This document shows, one piece after another, positions 29,545 to 38,940 of a DNA stretch of 64,000 nucleotides. This DNA is from Mycobacterium sp. KBS0706 (GTDB lineage: Bacteria > Pseudomonadota > Alphaproteobacteria > DSM-16000 > Inquilinaceae): contig NZ_VCCH02000019.1 of the NCBI RefSeq assembly GCF_005938675.2, positions 1 through 64,000 on the forward strand, read 5' to 3'. The notes beneath the pieces were generated by a model. That model was given only the letters and a program-made list of their open reading frames with translations, was not told the DNA's origin and ran no database searches. Numbering within the stretch: the first letter of the stretch is position 1; every line of letters begins with the position of its first letter. A program made the position numbers and the translations under genes.

Positions 29545-30690
29545 TCATGCGACCCTTTCGCCCGCACGCCAGACGGCGCGGATCACCGGCACCCCGTCGA
29601 CCAGCCGGACCCGCAGCAGGTCGGCGCGCAGTCCCGGCTCGATCCGGCCGCGATCCTCCAGGCCAGCGGCGCGGGCCGGGTTGATCGTCACTGTCGCCAG
29701 CGCCTGCGGCAGGCCGATGCCGGCCTCGCCTTCGGCCAGGGTGAAGGCGCCGTGCAGCAGGCTGACCGGGACGTAGTCGGAGGACAGGATGTCGACCAGG
29801 CCCTCGCGCGCCAGCTCGCCGGCCGAGACATTGCCGGAATGGGAGCCGCCGCGGACCAGGTTGGGTGCGCCCATCAGGATCTGCAGCCCGTGCTCGCGCG
29901 CGGCGCGGGCAGCGGTCAGGGTGGTCGGGAACTCCGACACCACCATGCCCAGCGCCGCCGCCTCCTCGACATGGGCGACGGTCTCGTCGTCATGGCTCGC
30001 AATCGGCAGGCCGCGGCCGCGGCCGATCGCGGCCAGGGCGTCGCGGTTGGTCACGCCATGGGTGCGCGAGGCGGCGATCCGCTCCGCCGTCTGGGCGTCG
30101 ATCTGCTCGTCGGTCATGCCGAGCATGCCCTTGTAGATCTCGCGGTACTTGGCGAGGTCGGAGAACTGGCGATGGCCGGGCGCGTGGTCCATCACCGACA
30201 TGAACTGTACCAGCGGGTCGTCGCGGAACGGCTCGAACAGCTCGAGCACATGCGCTTCGGTGACCTCGCAGCGCAGATGCAGGAAATGCTCCGCCCGCAG
30301 CATGCCGCCGGCCTGGGCCTTGCGGATGCCGTCGACCATCGGCCGCAGCGTCTCCAACCGGTCCTCGCCGTTGCGGCCGCCGACCAGGGCCAGGGCATCG
30401 AACACCGTGGTGATGCCGGCCGCCGCGACCTGGGCGTCATGCGCCATCACCGCGGTCACCGCCGGCCAGCGCACGCCGGGCCGCGGCGTGTAGTGGCGCT
30501 CGAGATGGTCGGTGTGCAGCTCGACCAGGCCGGGCAGCAGGTAATCGCCCTCGAAATCGATCGCGCCGGACGGGCAGGCCGCATCCCGGTCCAGATCGGT
30601 GATCTGCCCGCCGCCGACGGCGACGCTGCCGGTCAGCACGGCCTCCGCGGTCACGATCCGCGCATGGGCGACGATCAGATCCCCCGCCAT
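29545..30690 (-). CDS. phnM: Alpha-D-ribose 1-methylphosphonate 5-triphosphate diphosphatase
   Basis: 381 aa. It is an amidohydrolase-fold enzyme of the carbon-phosphorus lyase pathway. Visible motifs: LLPGLVELHTDHLERH (metal ligands), HFLHLRCEVT, SHDDETVAHV, LVRGGSHSGN and SSDYVPVSLLH, all characteristic of PhnM. No other phn gene is in the window, so it may work with a distant cluster. The ATG at 30690 follows AGAAGGA. Confidence 0.9.
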   Translation of the reverse strand: MAGDLIVAHARIVTAEAVLTGSVAVGGGQITDLDRDAACPSGAIDFEGDYLLPGLVELHTDHLERHYTPRPGVRWPAVTAVMAHDAQVAAAGITTVFDALALVGGRNGEDRLETLRPMVDGIRKAQAGGMLRAEHFLHLRCEVTEAHVLELFEPFRDDPLVQFMSVMDHAPGHRQFSDLAKYREIYKGMLGMTDEQIDAQTAERIAASRTHGVTNRDALAAIGRGRGLPIASHDDETVAHVEEAAALGMVVSEFPTTLTAARAAREHGLQILMGAPNLVRGGSHSGNVSAGELAREGLVDILSSDYVPVSLLHGAFTLAEGEAGIGLPQALATVTINPARAAGLEDRGRIEPGLRADLLRVRLVDGVPVIRAVWRAGERVA

Positions 30691-30799
30691 ACCCAATCCT
30701 TCTCCATCCAATTCCGCACGATCGGCCCGGCGGGTGATCCCCCGCGGCTTATATGGGCGCGAGAACCCGCATCGCAACGCCGGCCCTCGCGCGGCGCCC

Positions 30800-32053
30800 T
30801 TATGCCCCGAGCTTTGCGACCCTTTGATGACTCGCCGATGACAGCGGCGATTTGGCGTCCGGCCAGGTCACACGCTCGACCCCGGCGAAGCGGCGGATGC
30901 GGTCGAGCTGGGTCTCCAGCCGGCGCAGCCGCGCCTTGCTGGACCGCACCTTCGGCTCCCACCACAGTCCGGCGACGGCGAGGTCGCCGCTGTCGCGCCG
31001 GGCCCGCATGTCGATCCGGCCGACCAGGCGGTCGCCTTCCAGGATCGGGAAGACATAATAGCCCCACCGACGCTTCGCCTCGGGCACGAAGGCCTCGAAG
31101 CGGTAGTCGAAGCCGAACAGCCGCTCCAGCCGCTGGCGGTTGCGGATCACCGGGTCGAAGGGCGACAGCACCCGCAGCACGTCCGGCGCCGGCGCCGCAG
31201 AGGCCAGCCGGTCCTCGATGTCGGCGAAGGCGAAGGCCGCGGTGGTCTTGCCGTCCGCGCCCTGGACATGCGCGACGCACAATTCGCCGCGCCGGGTCGA
31301 CCGGTCGCACCACTGCTCGGCCTCGCGGAGGCTGATCAGGTCCCAGAAGCCGGCGATCTCGGCGGGCCGGGCGGCGCCCAGCCGCTCCAGCGCCGAGCGG
31401 CAGGCCCAGTCGACCACCGCCTCGGGATCGGGCGCCGGTCCGCGATGCGGCTTCGGGATCACCCGCTCGGTCAGGTCGTAGACCTTCTGGAAATTCTCGC
31501 GCCGCGCCACCGCCAGCACCCCGGTGCGCCACAGGAACTCCAGCGCCATCTTCGACGGCGTCCAGTCCCACCAGCCGCCGGAAGGTCGCTGCCGCTCCTC
31601 CTCGAAGCTGCGGGTCAGGAGCGGACCTTCCGCCGCCACCCGGTCGCGCACCTGCTGCAGCACCTTCGGGAAGTCCGGCCCGGCCTCGGTCCACCAGCGG
31701 CTGGTGGCGGCGCGCGCTTGGACATCGGCGAAGCGGCGCGACCAGTAGGGGAAGAAGCGGGTCGGGATCAGCGAGGCGTCGTGGGTCCAGCCCTCGAACA
31801 GGCCGCGGGTCTTCTCCACCAGCCGCGGCAGCTGGGTCTGGGCGTAGCCGTGGCGGCGGGCGAACAGGATCATGTGATGCGCCCGCTCGACCGTGTTGAT
31901 GCTGTCGACCTGGACGAAGCCGATGCGGTCCACCAGCGCCTGGCAGCCTTCCGCCGTCAGCCGGCCGAGCGGCGGGTCGGACAGGGCGTGCAGATCCAGG
32001 AACAGGCGCCGGGCGTCGGCGTTGGCGATGGTGAAGGGGGCGGAGTCGACCAT
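30800..32053 (-). CDS. Winged-helix protein of the YcaQ/AlkZ family
   Basis: 417 aa. It contains FVQVDSINTVERAHHMILFAR, the Q-x-D motif region of the YcaQ (interstrand-crosslink DNA glycosylase) group, and later LSPFDPVIRNRQRLERLFGFDYRFE and RRWGYYVFPILEGDRLVGRID, also typical. It would act on damaged DNA. The exact activity is inferred from the family. The ATG at 32053 is chosen because the conserved N-terminus (FTIANADARRLFLDLHAL) follows closely; longer frames are open upstream. Confidence 0.8.
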   Translation of the reverse strand: MVDSAPFTIANADARRLFLDLHALSDPPLGRLTAEGCQALVDRIGFVQVDSINTVERAHHMILFARRHGYAQTQLPRLVEKTRGLFEGWTHDASLIPTRFFPYWSRRFADVQARAATSRWWTEAGPDFPKVLQQVRDRVAAEGPLLTRSFEEERQRPSGGWWDWTPSKMALEFLWRTGVLAVARRENFQKVYDLTERVIPKPHRGPAPDPEAVVDWACRSALERLGAARPAEIAGFWDLISLREAEQWCDRSTRRGELCVAHVQGADGKTTAAFAFADIEDRLASAAPAPDVLRVLSPFDPVIRNRQRLERLFGFDYRFEAFVPEAKRRWGYYVFPILEGDRLVGRIDMRARRDSGDLAVAGLWWEPKVRSSKARLRRLETQLDRIRRFAGVERVTWPDAKSPLSSASHQRVAKLGA

Positions 32054-32157
32054 GAACGATACGAGAACATAGCTGCCCGCGACTGGGCAAGAGGAAAGCC
32101 CTTCGCCCACCGCCATCCGCGGCTATAGTCGGATGGAAACGACCGAGGTTCCGTATC

Positions 32158-32619
32158 GTGACAGCCACCCTCATCGCCCCGGAACCGCCGCGCCAGGACG
32201 CGGTGCTGGACCTGATCCGCCAATCGGATGCCCTGATGGCGAGCCTGTACCCCGCCGAGAGCAACCACATGCTCGACATCGCCTCGCTGGAGCAACCGGA
32301 GATGCGCTTCTTCGTGGCCCGGCGCGATGGCCGGGTGGTCGGCTGCGGCGCGCTGCGGATCGGCAGCGCCGGCCAGGCCGAGCTGAAGCGGATGTTCGTC
32401 GACCCGGCGACCCGGGGCCTGAAGGTCGGCCGCGACCTGCTGGCCCGGATCGAGGACGAGGCCCGCGGCCTCGGCGTCCGGCTGATCCAGCTGGAGACCG
32501 GCATCCACCAGCCGGAGGCGATCGGCCTGTATCGCCGCTTCGGCTATCGCGACTGCGGCCCGTTCGGCAGCTACGGGCCCGACCCGCTGAGCCTGTTCAT
32601 GGAGAAGACGCTGGACTGA
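32158..32619 (+). CDS. GNAT family N-acetyltransferase
   Basis: 153 aa. The acetyl-CoA binding region is AELKRMFVDPATRGLKVGRDLLARIEDEA, and the C-terminus (GLYRRFGYRDCGPFGSYGPDP) is typical of GNAT. The substrate is unknown. The start is GTG at 32158, preceded by GAGG. It is convergent with aqpZ. Confidence 0.8.
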   Translation: MTATLIAPEPPRQDAVLDLIRQSDALMASLYPAESNHMLDIASLEQPEMRFFVARRDGRVVGCGALRIGSAGQAELKRMFVDPATRGLKVGRDLLARIEDEARGLGVRLIQLETGIHQPEAIGLYRRFGYRDCGPFGSYGPDPLSLFMEKTLD

Positions 32620-32621
32620 CG

Positions 32622-32642
32622 CCCGGCGGGACCGGGCGCCAG
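32622..32642. terminator. GC-rich hairpin between convergent GNAT and aqpZ genes
   Basis: GCCCGG-CGGGA-CCGGGC forms a short stem just after the GNAT stop. There is no T-run, so this is a weak call. Confidence 0.35.
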
Positions 32643-32654
32643 CCCAGCCTCAGC

Positions 32655-33377
32655 TCACTCCGCCGGGGCTGCCGGAGGGGTCGAGACCGCGCTGATCGAG
32701 GCTTCCGGCTCGGCCAGGAAACGGCCCACAAGACCGCCGATGAAGCCGCCGATGATCGGTGCGACCCAGAACAACCAGAGCTGGTGCAGCGCCAAGCCTT
32801 GGGCGATCACCGCCACGCCGGTGCTGCGCGCCGGGTTGACCGAGGTGTTGGTGACCGGGATCGAGATCAGGTGGATCAGCGTCAGCGCCAGGCCGATCGC
32901 GATCGGCGCGAAGGGCGCGGTCGCCGGGCTGCTGACGACACCGACGATGACGACGAGGAAGACCGCGGTCAGCACGATCTCGCAGACCAGGGCCGCCGTC
33001 AGGCCGTAGCCATCAGGCGATCCGGCGCCGTAGCCGTTCAGGGCGAAGCCCTTGGTGATGTCGAAGGCGGGATTGCCGGAGGCGATGACGAAGATCACCC
33101 AGGCCGCGACGATCGCGCCGGCCACCTGGGCCACGAGATAGGGCACGACGTTGCCCGAACTGGTCTTGCCCGCGGCCCACAATCCGACCGTGACCGCAGG
33201 ATTGAAGTGACCACCGGAAATCCGGCCGAGGGCATAGGCGCCGGTCAGGACGGTGAGGCCGAAGGCCGCGGCGACACCGCCGAATCCGACATGCGATCCG
33301 GCCAGGACCGCAGTGCCGCAGCCGCCGAGAACGAGCCAGAACGTCCCCAACGCCTCGGCAAGGACTCGCTTGAGCAT
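32655..33377 (-). CDS. aqpZ: Aquaporin Z-type water channel
   Basis: 240 aa with six hydrophobic segments and the two pore motifs [11 protein letters not shown] and [13 protein letters not shown]. The arginine after the second NPA supports an orthodox water channel rather than a glycerol facilitator. The ATG at 33377 follows GGAGGGA. Its promoter region is AT-rich. Confidence 0.93.
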   Translation of the reverse strand: MLKRVLAEALGTFWLVLGGCGTAVLAGSHVGFGGVAAAFGLTVLTGAYALGRISGGHFNPAVTVGLWAAGKTSSGNVVPYLVAQVAGAIVAAWVIFVIASGNPAFDITKGFALNGYGAGSPDGYGLTAALVCEIVLTAVFLVVIVGVVSSPATAPFAPIAIGLALTLIHLISIPVTNTSVNPARSTGVAVIAQGLALHQLWLFWVAPIIGGFIGGLVGRFLAEPEASISAVSTPPAAPAE

Positions 33378-33435
33378 AGAGATTCCCTCCGTTCGATCTC
33401 CCACCGCCGCTGGTGGCGAGGAGATTCAAAACGTC

Positions 33436-33464
33436 AATATATAATATTATGTAATCATGCGCAA
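33436..33464 (-). promoter_or_regulatory. Predicted aqpZ promoter
   Basis: On the minus strand TTGCGC (33464-33459), a 17-bp spacer and TATATT (33441-33436) stand 58 bp before the aqpZ start in an AT-rich stretch. Confidence 0.45.
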
Positions 33465-34012
33465 TAAAATGACTTTGAGCCGATATTGAGCTTTCTCTCT
33501 CAAGGTTGATTGAAATTGCCGGCAAACGGATATGAGCGTGTCCAACCAGACAATCCCAGAGACAGAGTGTTTGTCGGCCAATCGGTCGCAGTCTCGCCAG
33601 TTCTGAGGCTTGATTGGCAGAATGCAGTCGGCAATCTGCATCGACGTCTCCATGTCATCTCGGCTTCTCAATTTCATCAGGAATCGGTCGAATTCAGTTG
33701 TTGACCAGAACGCGCCTAAGAAACTATGCGATCTGACTGCAACAAGGTTCGGCGGATCTGGGACCGAAATCGAACCAAGCTGAAATCTCTACACACCCAC
33801 GACTTGCTGGACGAAAATTGCACCCTGCTGCCACCGAACCGCCATAAACGTTACGGAACATTTGCCTTCGGCCGGGGTTGCTGTGAGTATTCTGGGGGAG
33901 AATCCGGAATTCAATCCTGGCCCTGGCCGGAGAATCGCGCGCGGCCCTCGCCCGGCCGACGCCGAACAGGCCAGAGCCTGCCTATCGTGGCGCCCAGTGT
34001 GGGGAGGTGTCG
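33465..34012. other. AT-richer intergenic stretch
   Basis: About 550 bp between aqpZ and the orphan gene at 34013. It is clearly richer in A and T than its surroundings as far as about 33900. Short frames exist on both strands but none shows coding bias, a ribosome site or a recognisable motif. A GGAAC-N16-GGTT pair at 33855-33879 is a weak EcfG-like promoter candidate pointing to the gene at 34013. Possibly a decayed or acquired segment. Confidence 0.4.
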
Positions 34013-34807
34013 ATGTCGCTGACGGTCACCTATAAGGACAACAAGTTCTCGCTGGTGGGAAAGGACGGGAAGACCCATGAGGTGTCCCCGGCCCAGCAGC
34101 AGCAATGGCAGCAGACGCTGAACGGCCTGGCCACGCAGCATGGCTTGAAGGACGCCCAGGATCTGCTCAAGAACGGCACCGTCCAGGTGCCCGAAGCCGG
34201 CGATTCGCAGTGGCGCATGGGCACGGAGGCCGGCATCGCGCCCAAGGACATCAATTCGAGCGTCGTCGCGCTGAACGAGCACATCGGCAATCCGGATCTG
34301 ATCCAGACCTATCATGACGGGGATCTGAAGCCCGACTTCGTCATGCTGCCGGTTCCGCCGGAAGGCACGGACGCCAAGCCGGGCGACCCGGCCGCCGCTG
34401 CCAAGCCCGACACCTCGTCGCCCGAGAAGTTCGCAGCCAGCCTGCAGGCCGCGCCGGATCAGGAGACGCGCAACCGGTGGATCAACGACTACGTCAACGG
34501 CGCCAAGGATCCGCTCGCTGCCGTGTCGAACCTGCTGCCACAGAATTTCGACACGAAGGACAACGGTCCCTGCCGGCAGCAGATCATCAACGCCTATGTC
34601 AACAGGGTCGCCGGCGGCAACAAGGACCAGCAGACGAACGCCCTCAAGATCCTGGCCGAGAAGACCTGGACGGACAGCAGCAAAAAGAACATCGATGGGG
34701 ACATCGATTACGACATCTGGGCAGTGGCGAAGCACCTCAAGATCCCGCGCGACCAGCTTCCCATCAACGAGTCCGTGCCGATGGATGTCCGGACCTATAT
34801 CAAGTGA
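34013..34807 (+). CDS. Unknown soluble protein
   Basis: 264 aa. It starts MSLTVTYKDNKFSLVGKDG, has no signal peptide and no membrane segment, and is rich in Lys, Asp and Gln. A Pro/Ala-rich linker (near residues 113-135) splits it into two parts. No known domain is recognised. The ATG follows GGGGAGG at 5 nt. Its codon use is less GC-biased than that of neighbours. No operon partner is present. Confidence 0.6.
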   Translation: MSLTVTYKDNKFSLVGKDGKTHEVSPAQQQQWQQTLNGLATQHGLKDAQDLLKNGTVQVPEAGDSQWRMGTEAGIAPKDINSSVVALNEHIGNPDLIQTYHDGDLKPDFVMLPVPPEGTDAKPGDPAAAAKPDTSSPEKFAASLQAAPDQETRNRWINDYVNGAKDPLAAVSNLLPQNFDTKDNGPCRQQIINAYVNRVAGGNKDQQTNALKILAEKTWTDSSKKNIDGDIDYDIWAVAKHLKIPRDQLPINESVPMDVRTYIK

Positions 34808-34827
34808 GGCCAGGACTATAGAGAAAC

Positions 34828-34856
34828 GGGCCCGGCCGAACGGATCGGCCGGGCCC
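34828..34856 (+). terminator. Hairpin after the orphan gene
   Basis: GGGCCCGGCCG, loop of 7, CGGCCGGGCCC form a perfect 11-bp stem 20 bp after the stop. There is no T-run. Confidence 0.5.
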
Positions 34857-34943
34857 CAGCGGGGTCTTCTGAAGGGTCGGCTTCGTGGGGATGGGCCGGA
34901 CGGTGCGCCCGCGCCGTCCGGCCCGCTCGCGGATCAGAGAACC

Positions 34944-35138
34944 CTAGCGGGCGCCCTCATGCGCGATGGTATAGCGCTGATGCGCGTTGCTGGTGGTGGC
35001 CGAGGCCAGCTGCCGCCAGGCGTGCAGCGCCTCGTCGTAATTCTCGAACGGGCCCTGCAGGCTCTCGGTGCCGTCGATCAGCCGGTCGAAGCGGGTGTCG
35101 GCATATTCGCCGCCGATGATCCAGAAGCGGTGCGTCAT
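34944..35138 (-). CDS. DUF4170 family protein
   Basis: 64 aa. The pattern MTHRFWIIGGEYADTRFD, then GPFENYDEALHAWRQL and YTIAHE is the DUF4170 signature, a small alphaproteobacterial protein of unknown role. It lies 28 bp downstream of aceA on the same strand and is probably co-transcribed. Confidence 0.8.
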   Translation of the reverse strand: MTHRFWIIGGEYADTRFDRLIDGTESLQGPFENYDEALHAWRQLASATTSNAHQRYTIAHEGAR

Positions 35139-35166
35139 GGTCGTGTCCTCCTAAGGGCGCGGATGG

Positions 35167-36444
35167 TCAGTGGAACTGGGCGGCTTCGGTCGATTCGCGG
35201 AGCGCGGTGGTCGAGGCCTTGCCGCCGGAGATGGCGAGGCTGACGGCGTCGAAATAGCCGGTGCCGACCTCGCGCTGGTGCTTGGTCGCGGTGTAGCCAT
35301 TCGCCTCGGCCGCGAACTCCGCCTGCTGCAGCTCGGAATAGGCCGCCATCTGCCGGTCCTTGTAGCCGCGCGCCAGCTCGAAGGTGGCGAAGTTCAGGCT
35401 GTGGAAGCCGGCCAGGGTGATGAACTGGAACTTGTAGCCCATGGCCCCGAGCTCGCGCTGGAACTTGGCGATGGTGGCGTCGTCGAGATTGGCCTTCCAG
35501 TTGAAGCTGGGCGAGCAGTTGTAGGACAAAAGCTTGCCCGGGAACTGCCGGTGGATGCCCTCGGCGAAGCGCTTGGCCTGGCCGAGATCCGGCTTCGACG
35601 TCTCCATCCACAAGAGATCGGCATAGGGCGCGAAGGCCAGGCCGCGGGCGATGCAGTACTCCATCCGGTTCTCCGGCTTGATCGGATGGAAGCCTTCCTC
35701 GGTGCGGGTCGTCCGGTCGATGAAGGGATGGTCGCGCTCGTCGATGTCGCTGGTGATCAGCTTGGCGCTCTCGGCGTCGGTGCGGGCCAGCAGCACGGTC
35801 GGCACGTCCATCACATCGGCGGCGAGGCGGGCGGCGTTGAGGGTGCGGATGAAGCTGCGCATCGGCACCAACACCTTGCCGCCGAGATGGCCGCACTTCT
35901 TCTCCGACGCCAGCTGGTCCTCGAAATGCACGCCGGCGGCGCCGGCCTCGATCATCGCCTTCATCAGCTCGAAGGCGTTCAGCGGGCCGCCGAAGCCGGC
36001 CTCGGCATCGGCCACGATCGGTGCGAACCAGTGGCGCTTGACGCCGCCCTCGGCATGCTCGATCTGGTCGGCGCGCTGCAGCGTGCGGTTGATCTTCTTC
36101 ACCGCCTCCGGCACCGAATCCGCCGGGTAGAGGCTCTGGTCCGGATACATCTGGCCGGCGGTGTTGGCGTCGGCCGCGACCTGCCAGCCGGACAGGTAGA
36201 TCGCCTCCAGCCCGGCGCGGACCTGCTGCATCGCCTGGGTGCCGTTGGTGGCGCCCAGCGAATTGACGAAGTCGCGCTTGTGCATCAGCTCCCACAGCCG
36301 CTCGGCGCCGAGCCGGGCCAGCGTGTGCTCGATCCGCACCGACCCGCGCAGCCGGTCGACATCCGCCGGGGCGTAGTCCCGGACGATGCCGTCGAACCGG
36401 CCGGCCTGGGTTCGGATCGGGGTCGGAGAGTCGAGGGGAGCCAT
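35167..36444 (-). CDS. aceA: Isocitrate lyase
   Basis: 425 aa. It cleaves isocitrate to glyoxylate and succinate, the first step of the glyoxylate shunt. The active-site motif [11 protein letters not shown] with the catalytic cysteine is present. Other conserved parts are [33 protein letters not shown] and [11 protein letters not shown]. The gene is divergent from a ScfR/RamB-like regulator and glyoxylate is also made by the glcDEF products in this window. Confidence 0.95.
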   Translation of the reverse strand: MAPLDSPTPIRTQAGRFDGIVRDYAPADVDRLRGSVRIEHTLARLGAERLWELMHKRDFVNSLGATNGTQAMQQVRAGLEAIYLSGWQVAADANTAGQMYPDQSLYPADSVPEAVKKINRTLQRADQIEHAEGGVKRHWFAPIVADAEAGFGGPLNAFELMKAMIEAGAAGVHFEDQLASEKKCGHLGGKVLVPMRSFIRTLNAARLAADVMDVPTVLLARTDAESAKLITSDIDERDHPFIDRTTRTEEGFHPIKPENRMEYCIARGLAFAPYADLLWMETSKPDLGQAKRFAEGIHRQFPGKLLSYNCSPSFNWKANLDDATIAKFQRELGAMGYKFQFITLAGFHSLNFATFELARGYKDRQMAAYSELQQAEFAAEANGYTATKHQREVGTGYFDAVSLAISGGKASTTALRESTEAAQFH

Positions 36445-36447
36445 ATC

Positions 36448-36595
36448 TGTAAATCCTTTTCATTCCGGTCCGGACGGCGCGCGATGCTGCGCTGCGGTGA
36501 TGGGAGTGATGTTGGGTGCGGCCCGACGCAGCGTCAACGTGGCGTTGAGCGTGAAAAGGAAAGGTTGTAAAGTTTGTTGATAACAGTTTTGTAAA
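36448..36595. promoter_or_regulatory. aceA / regulator divergent control region with TGTAAA repeats
   Basis: The 164-bp gap between the divergent genes holds three TGTAAA copies at 36448, 36566 and 36590. The last two lie 24 bp apart just before the regulator start, in the AT-rich run between GTTGTAAAG and GTTTTGTAAAT. They are candidate half-sites for the regulator. Confidence 0.4.
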
Positions 36596-36608
36596 TCGGA
36601 GAAGATGG

Positions 36609-38051
36609 ATGGCGGCGCGCAAGGCGATGCTGGGGCACAAGATCCGGCGGCTGCGGCGCGACCGCGAGGTCAACCAGGCGCAGCTGGCCGAGCGGCTCGG
36701 CATCTCTGCCTCCTATCTCAACCTGATCGAGAGCAACCAGCGGCCGGTGACGGTCGAGATCCTGCTGAAGCTGGGCCAGATCTTCGACCTCGACCTCGCC
36801 AGCTTCGCCGAGGATGAGGGCGAGCGGCTGGTCGGCGGCCTGTCCGAAGTGTTCGGCGACCCGCTGTTCGCCACGCCGCGGCCAGGCACCGCCGGGCTGA
36901 AGCGGCAGGACATCATCGACCTGGCGGCCCAGGCCCCGGCGGCGGCCGAGGCGGTGCTGGCCCTGTACCAGGCCTTTCGCGAGGGGCGCGAGACGCTGCG
37001 CCTGCTGGCCGAGAAGCAGTCCGCGCCGGACATCGCCGAGGGCGCTTCGCCGCTGGACGAGGTGCGCGACTGGGTGCAGGCGCATGGCCACCATTTCCCG
37101 GAGCTGGAGACGGCGGCGGAGGAGGTCTGGCAGGCCGGCGCGATCGAGCCCGGCGCCCTGTTCCCGGGGCTGATCCGCTACCTGGACGAAGAGCTGACGC
37201 TGCGGGTCAAGGTGATGCCGGTCGAGGTGATGGGGCCGGTGCGCCGGCGCTACGACCGGCACGGCCGCCGCATCCTGCTGTCCGAGATGCTGCCTTTGCC
37301 CAGCCGCAGCTTCCACCTGGCGGTGCAGATCGCGCTGATCAAGTACCGGGCGCTGCTGGACGAGATGGTGGCGCCGGTCGGCTTCTCCGGCCCCGAGGCG
37401 TCGCGCCTCGGCCGCATCGTCCTGGCCAACTACCTGGCCGGGGCGGTGATGATGCCCTATGACCGGTTCTGGCGGGCGGCGACGGCGCTGCGCTACGACA
37501 TCGAGGTGCTGCAAAGCCGCTTCGAGGCGTCGTTCGAGCAGGTCTCGGTCCGCCTGACCACGCTGCAGCGCCAGGGCGCCAAGGGCGTGCCCTTCTTCCT
37601 GATCCGCAGCGACAAGGCCGGCAACGTGTCGAAGCGCCTGGGCGCCACCAACTCCGCCTTCGCCCGCATGGGCGGCGCCTGCCCGTTATGGATCCTGCCC
37701 GACGCCTTCCGCTCGCCCGGTCGGGTCCAGATCCAGGTGGCGGAGCTGCCGGACGGCAGCCGCTGGTTCACCATCGCCCGCACCGTGTCCAAGCCCGGCG
37801 CGGGCTTCCGCGCCCAGGGGCAGAGCTTCGCCCTGGCGCTGGGCTGTGAGATCGCCCATGCGGCGCAGCTGGTCTATGCCGACGGCATCGACCTCGCCTC
37901 CGACGAGGCGGCGGCGCCGATCGGACTGCATTGCCGGCTGTGCGAGCGGCCGGATTGCGACCAGCGCGCCTTCCCGCCGCTGAACCATGTGCTGTCGGTG
38001 GACGAGAATCTGCGCGGCGCCACGCCCTATCAGTTCACCCCGGCCGCCTGA
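36609..38051 (+). CDS. ScfR/RamB-type short-chain fatty acid regulator
   Basis: 480 aa. The N-terminal XRE helix-turn-helix is GHKIRRLRRDREVNQAQLAERLGISASYLNLIESNQRPVT in sequence, with a C-terminal domain containing an IrrE/DUF955-like part and a cysteine cluster (HCRLCERPDCDQR) near residue 440. Family members control acetate, propionate and glyoxylate-shunt genes. Its divergent position next to aceA supports that role. Confidence 0.88.
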   Translation: MAARKAMLGHKIRRLRRDREVNQAQLAERLGISASYLNLIESNQRPVTVEILLKLGQIFDLDLASFAEDEGERLVGGLSEVFGDPLFATPRPGTAGLKRQDIIDLAAQAPAAAEAVLALYQAFREGRETLRLLAEKQSAPDIAEGASPLDEVRDWVQAHGHHFPELETAAEEVWQAGAIEPGALFPGLIRYLDEELTLRVKVMPVEVMGPVRRRYDRHGRRILLSEMLPLPSRSFHLAVQIALIKYRALLDEMVAPVGFSGPEASRLGRIVLANYLAGAVMMPYDRFWRAATALRYDIEVLQSRFEASFEQVSVRLTTLQRQGAKGVPFFLIRSDKAGNVSKRLGATNSAFARMGGACPLWILPDAFRSPGRVQIQVAELPDGSRWFTIARTVSKPGAGFRAQGQSFALALGCEIAHAAQLVYADGIDLASDEAAAPIGLHCRLCERPDCDQRAFPPLNHVLSVDENLRGATPYQFTPAA

Positions 38052-38144
38052 AACCTTGCCGGCCGTCAAGAAAGCGGCTTGCGAATATTGGGATATCGCG
38101 ATCAAACTGCCGGGCGAATGTCTCAATCCCGGAGGGGACGACCC

Positions 38145-38327
38145 ATGGCGCACAAGTTCGAAATCTACAAGGACAAGGCCGGCGAGTTCCGGGTGCGGTT
38201 CAAGTACAACTCCGAGACGATCTTCTCGACCGAGGGCTATTCCAGCAAGGCCTCGGCCAAGAACGCGATCGAGTCGATCAAGAAGAACGGCCCGGAGGCG
38301 CCGACCGAGGATACCACCACCGGCTGA
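38145..38327 (+). CDS. DUF1508 (YegP-like) protein
   Basis: 60 aa. It has one DUF1508 repeat: FEIYKDKAGEFRVRFKYN, then STEGYSSKASAKNAIESIKKN. The family is of unknown role, with small beta-alpha units. The ATG follows GGAGGGGACG. A frame extends upstream but the ribosome site fixes the start here. Confidence 0.88.
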   Translation: MAHKFEIYKDKAGEFRVRFKYNSETIFSTEGYSSKASAKNAIESIKKNGPEAPTEDTTTG

Positions 38328-38336
38328 CCGCGGCGA

Positions 38337-38365
38337 CCGGGCGGGGCGGTCCACGCCCCGCCCGG
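38337..38365. terminator. Hairpin shared by convergent genes
   Basis: CCGGGCGGGGCG, loop GTCCA, CGCCCCGCCCGG form a perfect 12-bp stem between the DUF1508 gene and the convergent decarboxylase-like gene. There is no T-run. Confidence 0.55.
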
Positions 38366-38378
38366 TGCGGCCCCGACG

Positions 38379-38834
38379 TCAGCTCCAGGGCGTCCCCGCC
38401 GGCTGCCGCACCGCGGTGTTCAGCCGGTTCCAGACATTCTCCAGCGCGATCTGCAGGATCAGTGCGGACAGCGCTTTTTCGTCATAGTGCCGGGCAGCCT
38501 CGGCCCAGACATCGTCGGGAACGCCGTTGCCCCGCTCGCTGACCCGCGTCACCGCCTCGGCCAACGCCAGGGCGGCTCGCTCGGCGTCGCTGAAATGCGG
38601 CATGTCGCGCCAGGCGGTGACGGCGTAGAGCCGCGGATCGGCCTTGTCCTTCTTCATGGTGAAGGCGGCCTCGACGCAGACGCTGCAGCCGTTGATCTGG
38701 CTGGTGCGCAGATTGACCAGGTCGATCGTCGCCGGCGGCAGGCCGGCCTGCTCCACCGCCTTCCACAAGGCTGTCAGCGCCTGCAGGGCTTCGGGCAGGA
38801 CCAGCGCCGGGTTCTTCATTCGGGCCTGCATCAT
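38379..38834 (-). CDS. Carboxymuconolactone decarboxylase-like (AhpD-fold) protein
   Basis: 151 aa. The AhpD core INGCSVCVEAAF has the CxxC redox pair and a nearby His-less form of the family motif. It is likely a thiol-disulfide or decarboxylase-like enzyme. AAGGAGA stands just before tandem ATGs at 38834 and 38831, and either may be used. It is divergent from an ECF41-type sigma factor, the standard partner of such genes. Confidence 0.82.
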   Translation of the reverse strand: MMQARMKNPALVLPEALQALTALWKAVEQAGLPPATIDLVNLRTSQINGCSVCVEAAFTMKKDKADPRLYAVTAWRDMPHFSDAERAALALAEAVTRVSERGNGVPDDVWAEAARHYDEKALSALILQIALENVWNRLNTAVRQPAGTPWS

Positions 38835-38875
38835 CCGTCTCCTTGGTTGCATGTCTCGACCGCGCCGGCCCGGCC

Positions 38876-38903
38876 TGTCACATCGGCGCGGGCTGCGGTC
38901 GTC
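38876..38903 (+). promoter_or_regulatory. ECF41-type promoter for the sigma factor
   Basis: TGTCACA (38876-38882), a 17-bp spacer and CGTC (38900-38903) closely match the known ECF41 promoter pattern, 37 bp before the sigma-factor start. This suggests autoregulation. Confidence 0.55.
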
Positions 38904-38940
38904 ATGGTCCTGACGGATCCGGCAGCGGAGAGTGTGACCG

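Noticed and set aside
33447..33704. Two short overlapping frames in the AT-rich gap
   Set aside because: Neither has a ribosome site, conserved motif or coding bias.
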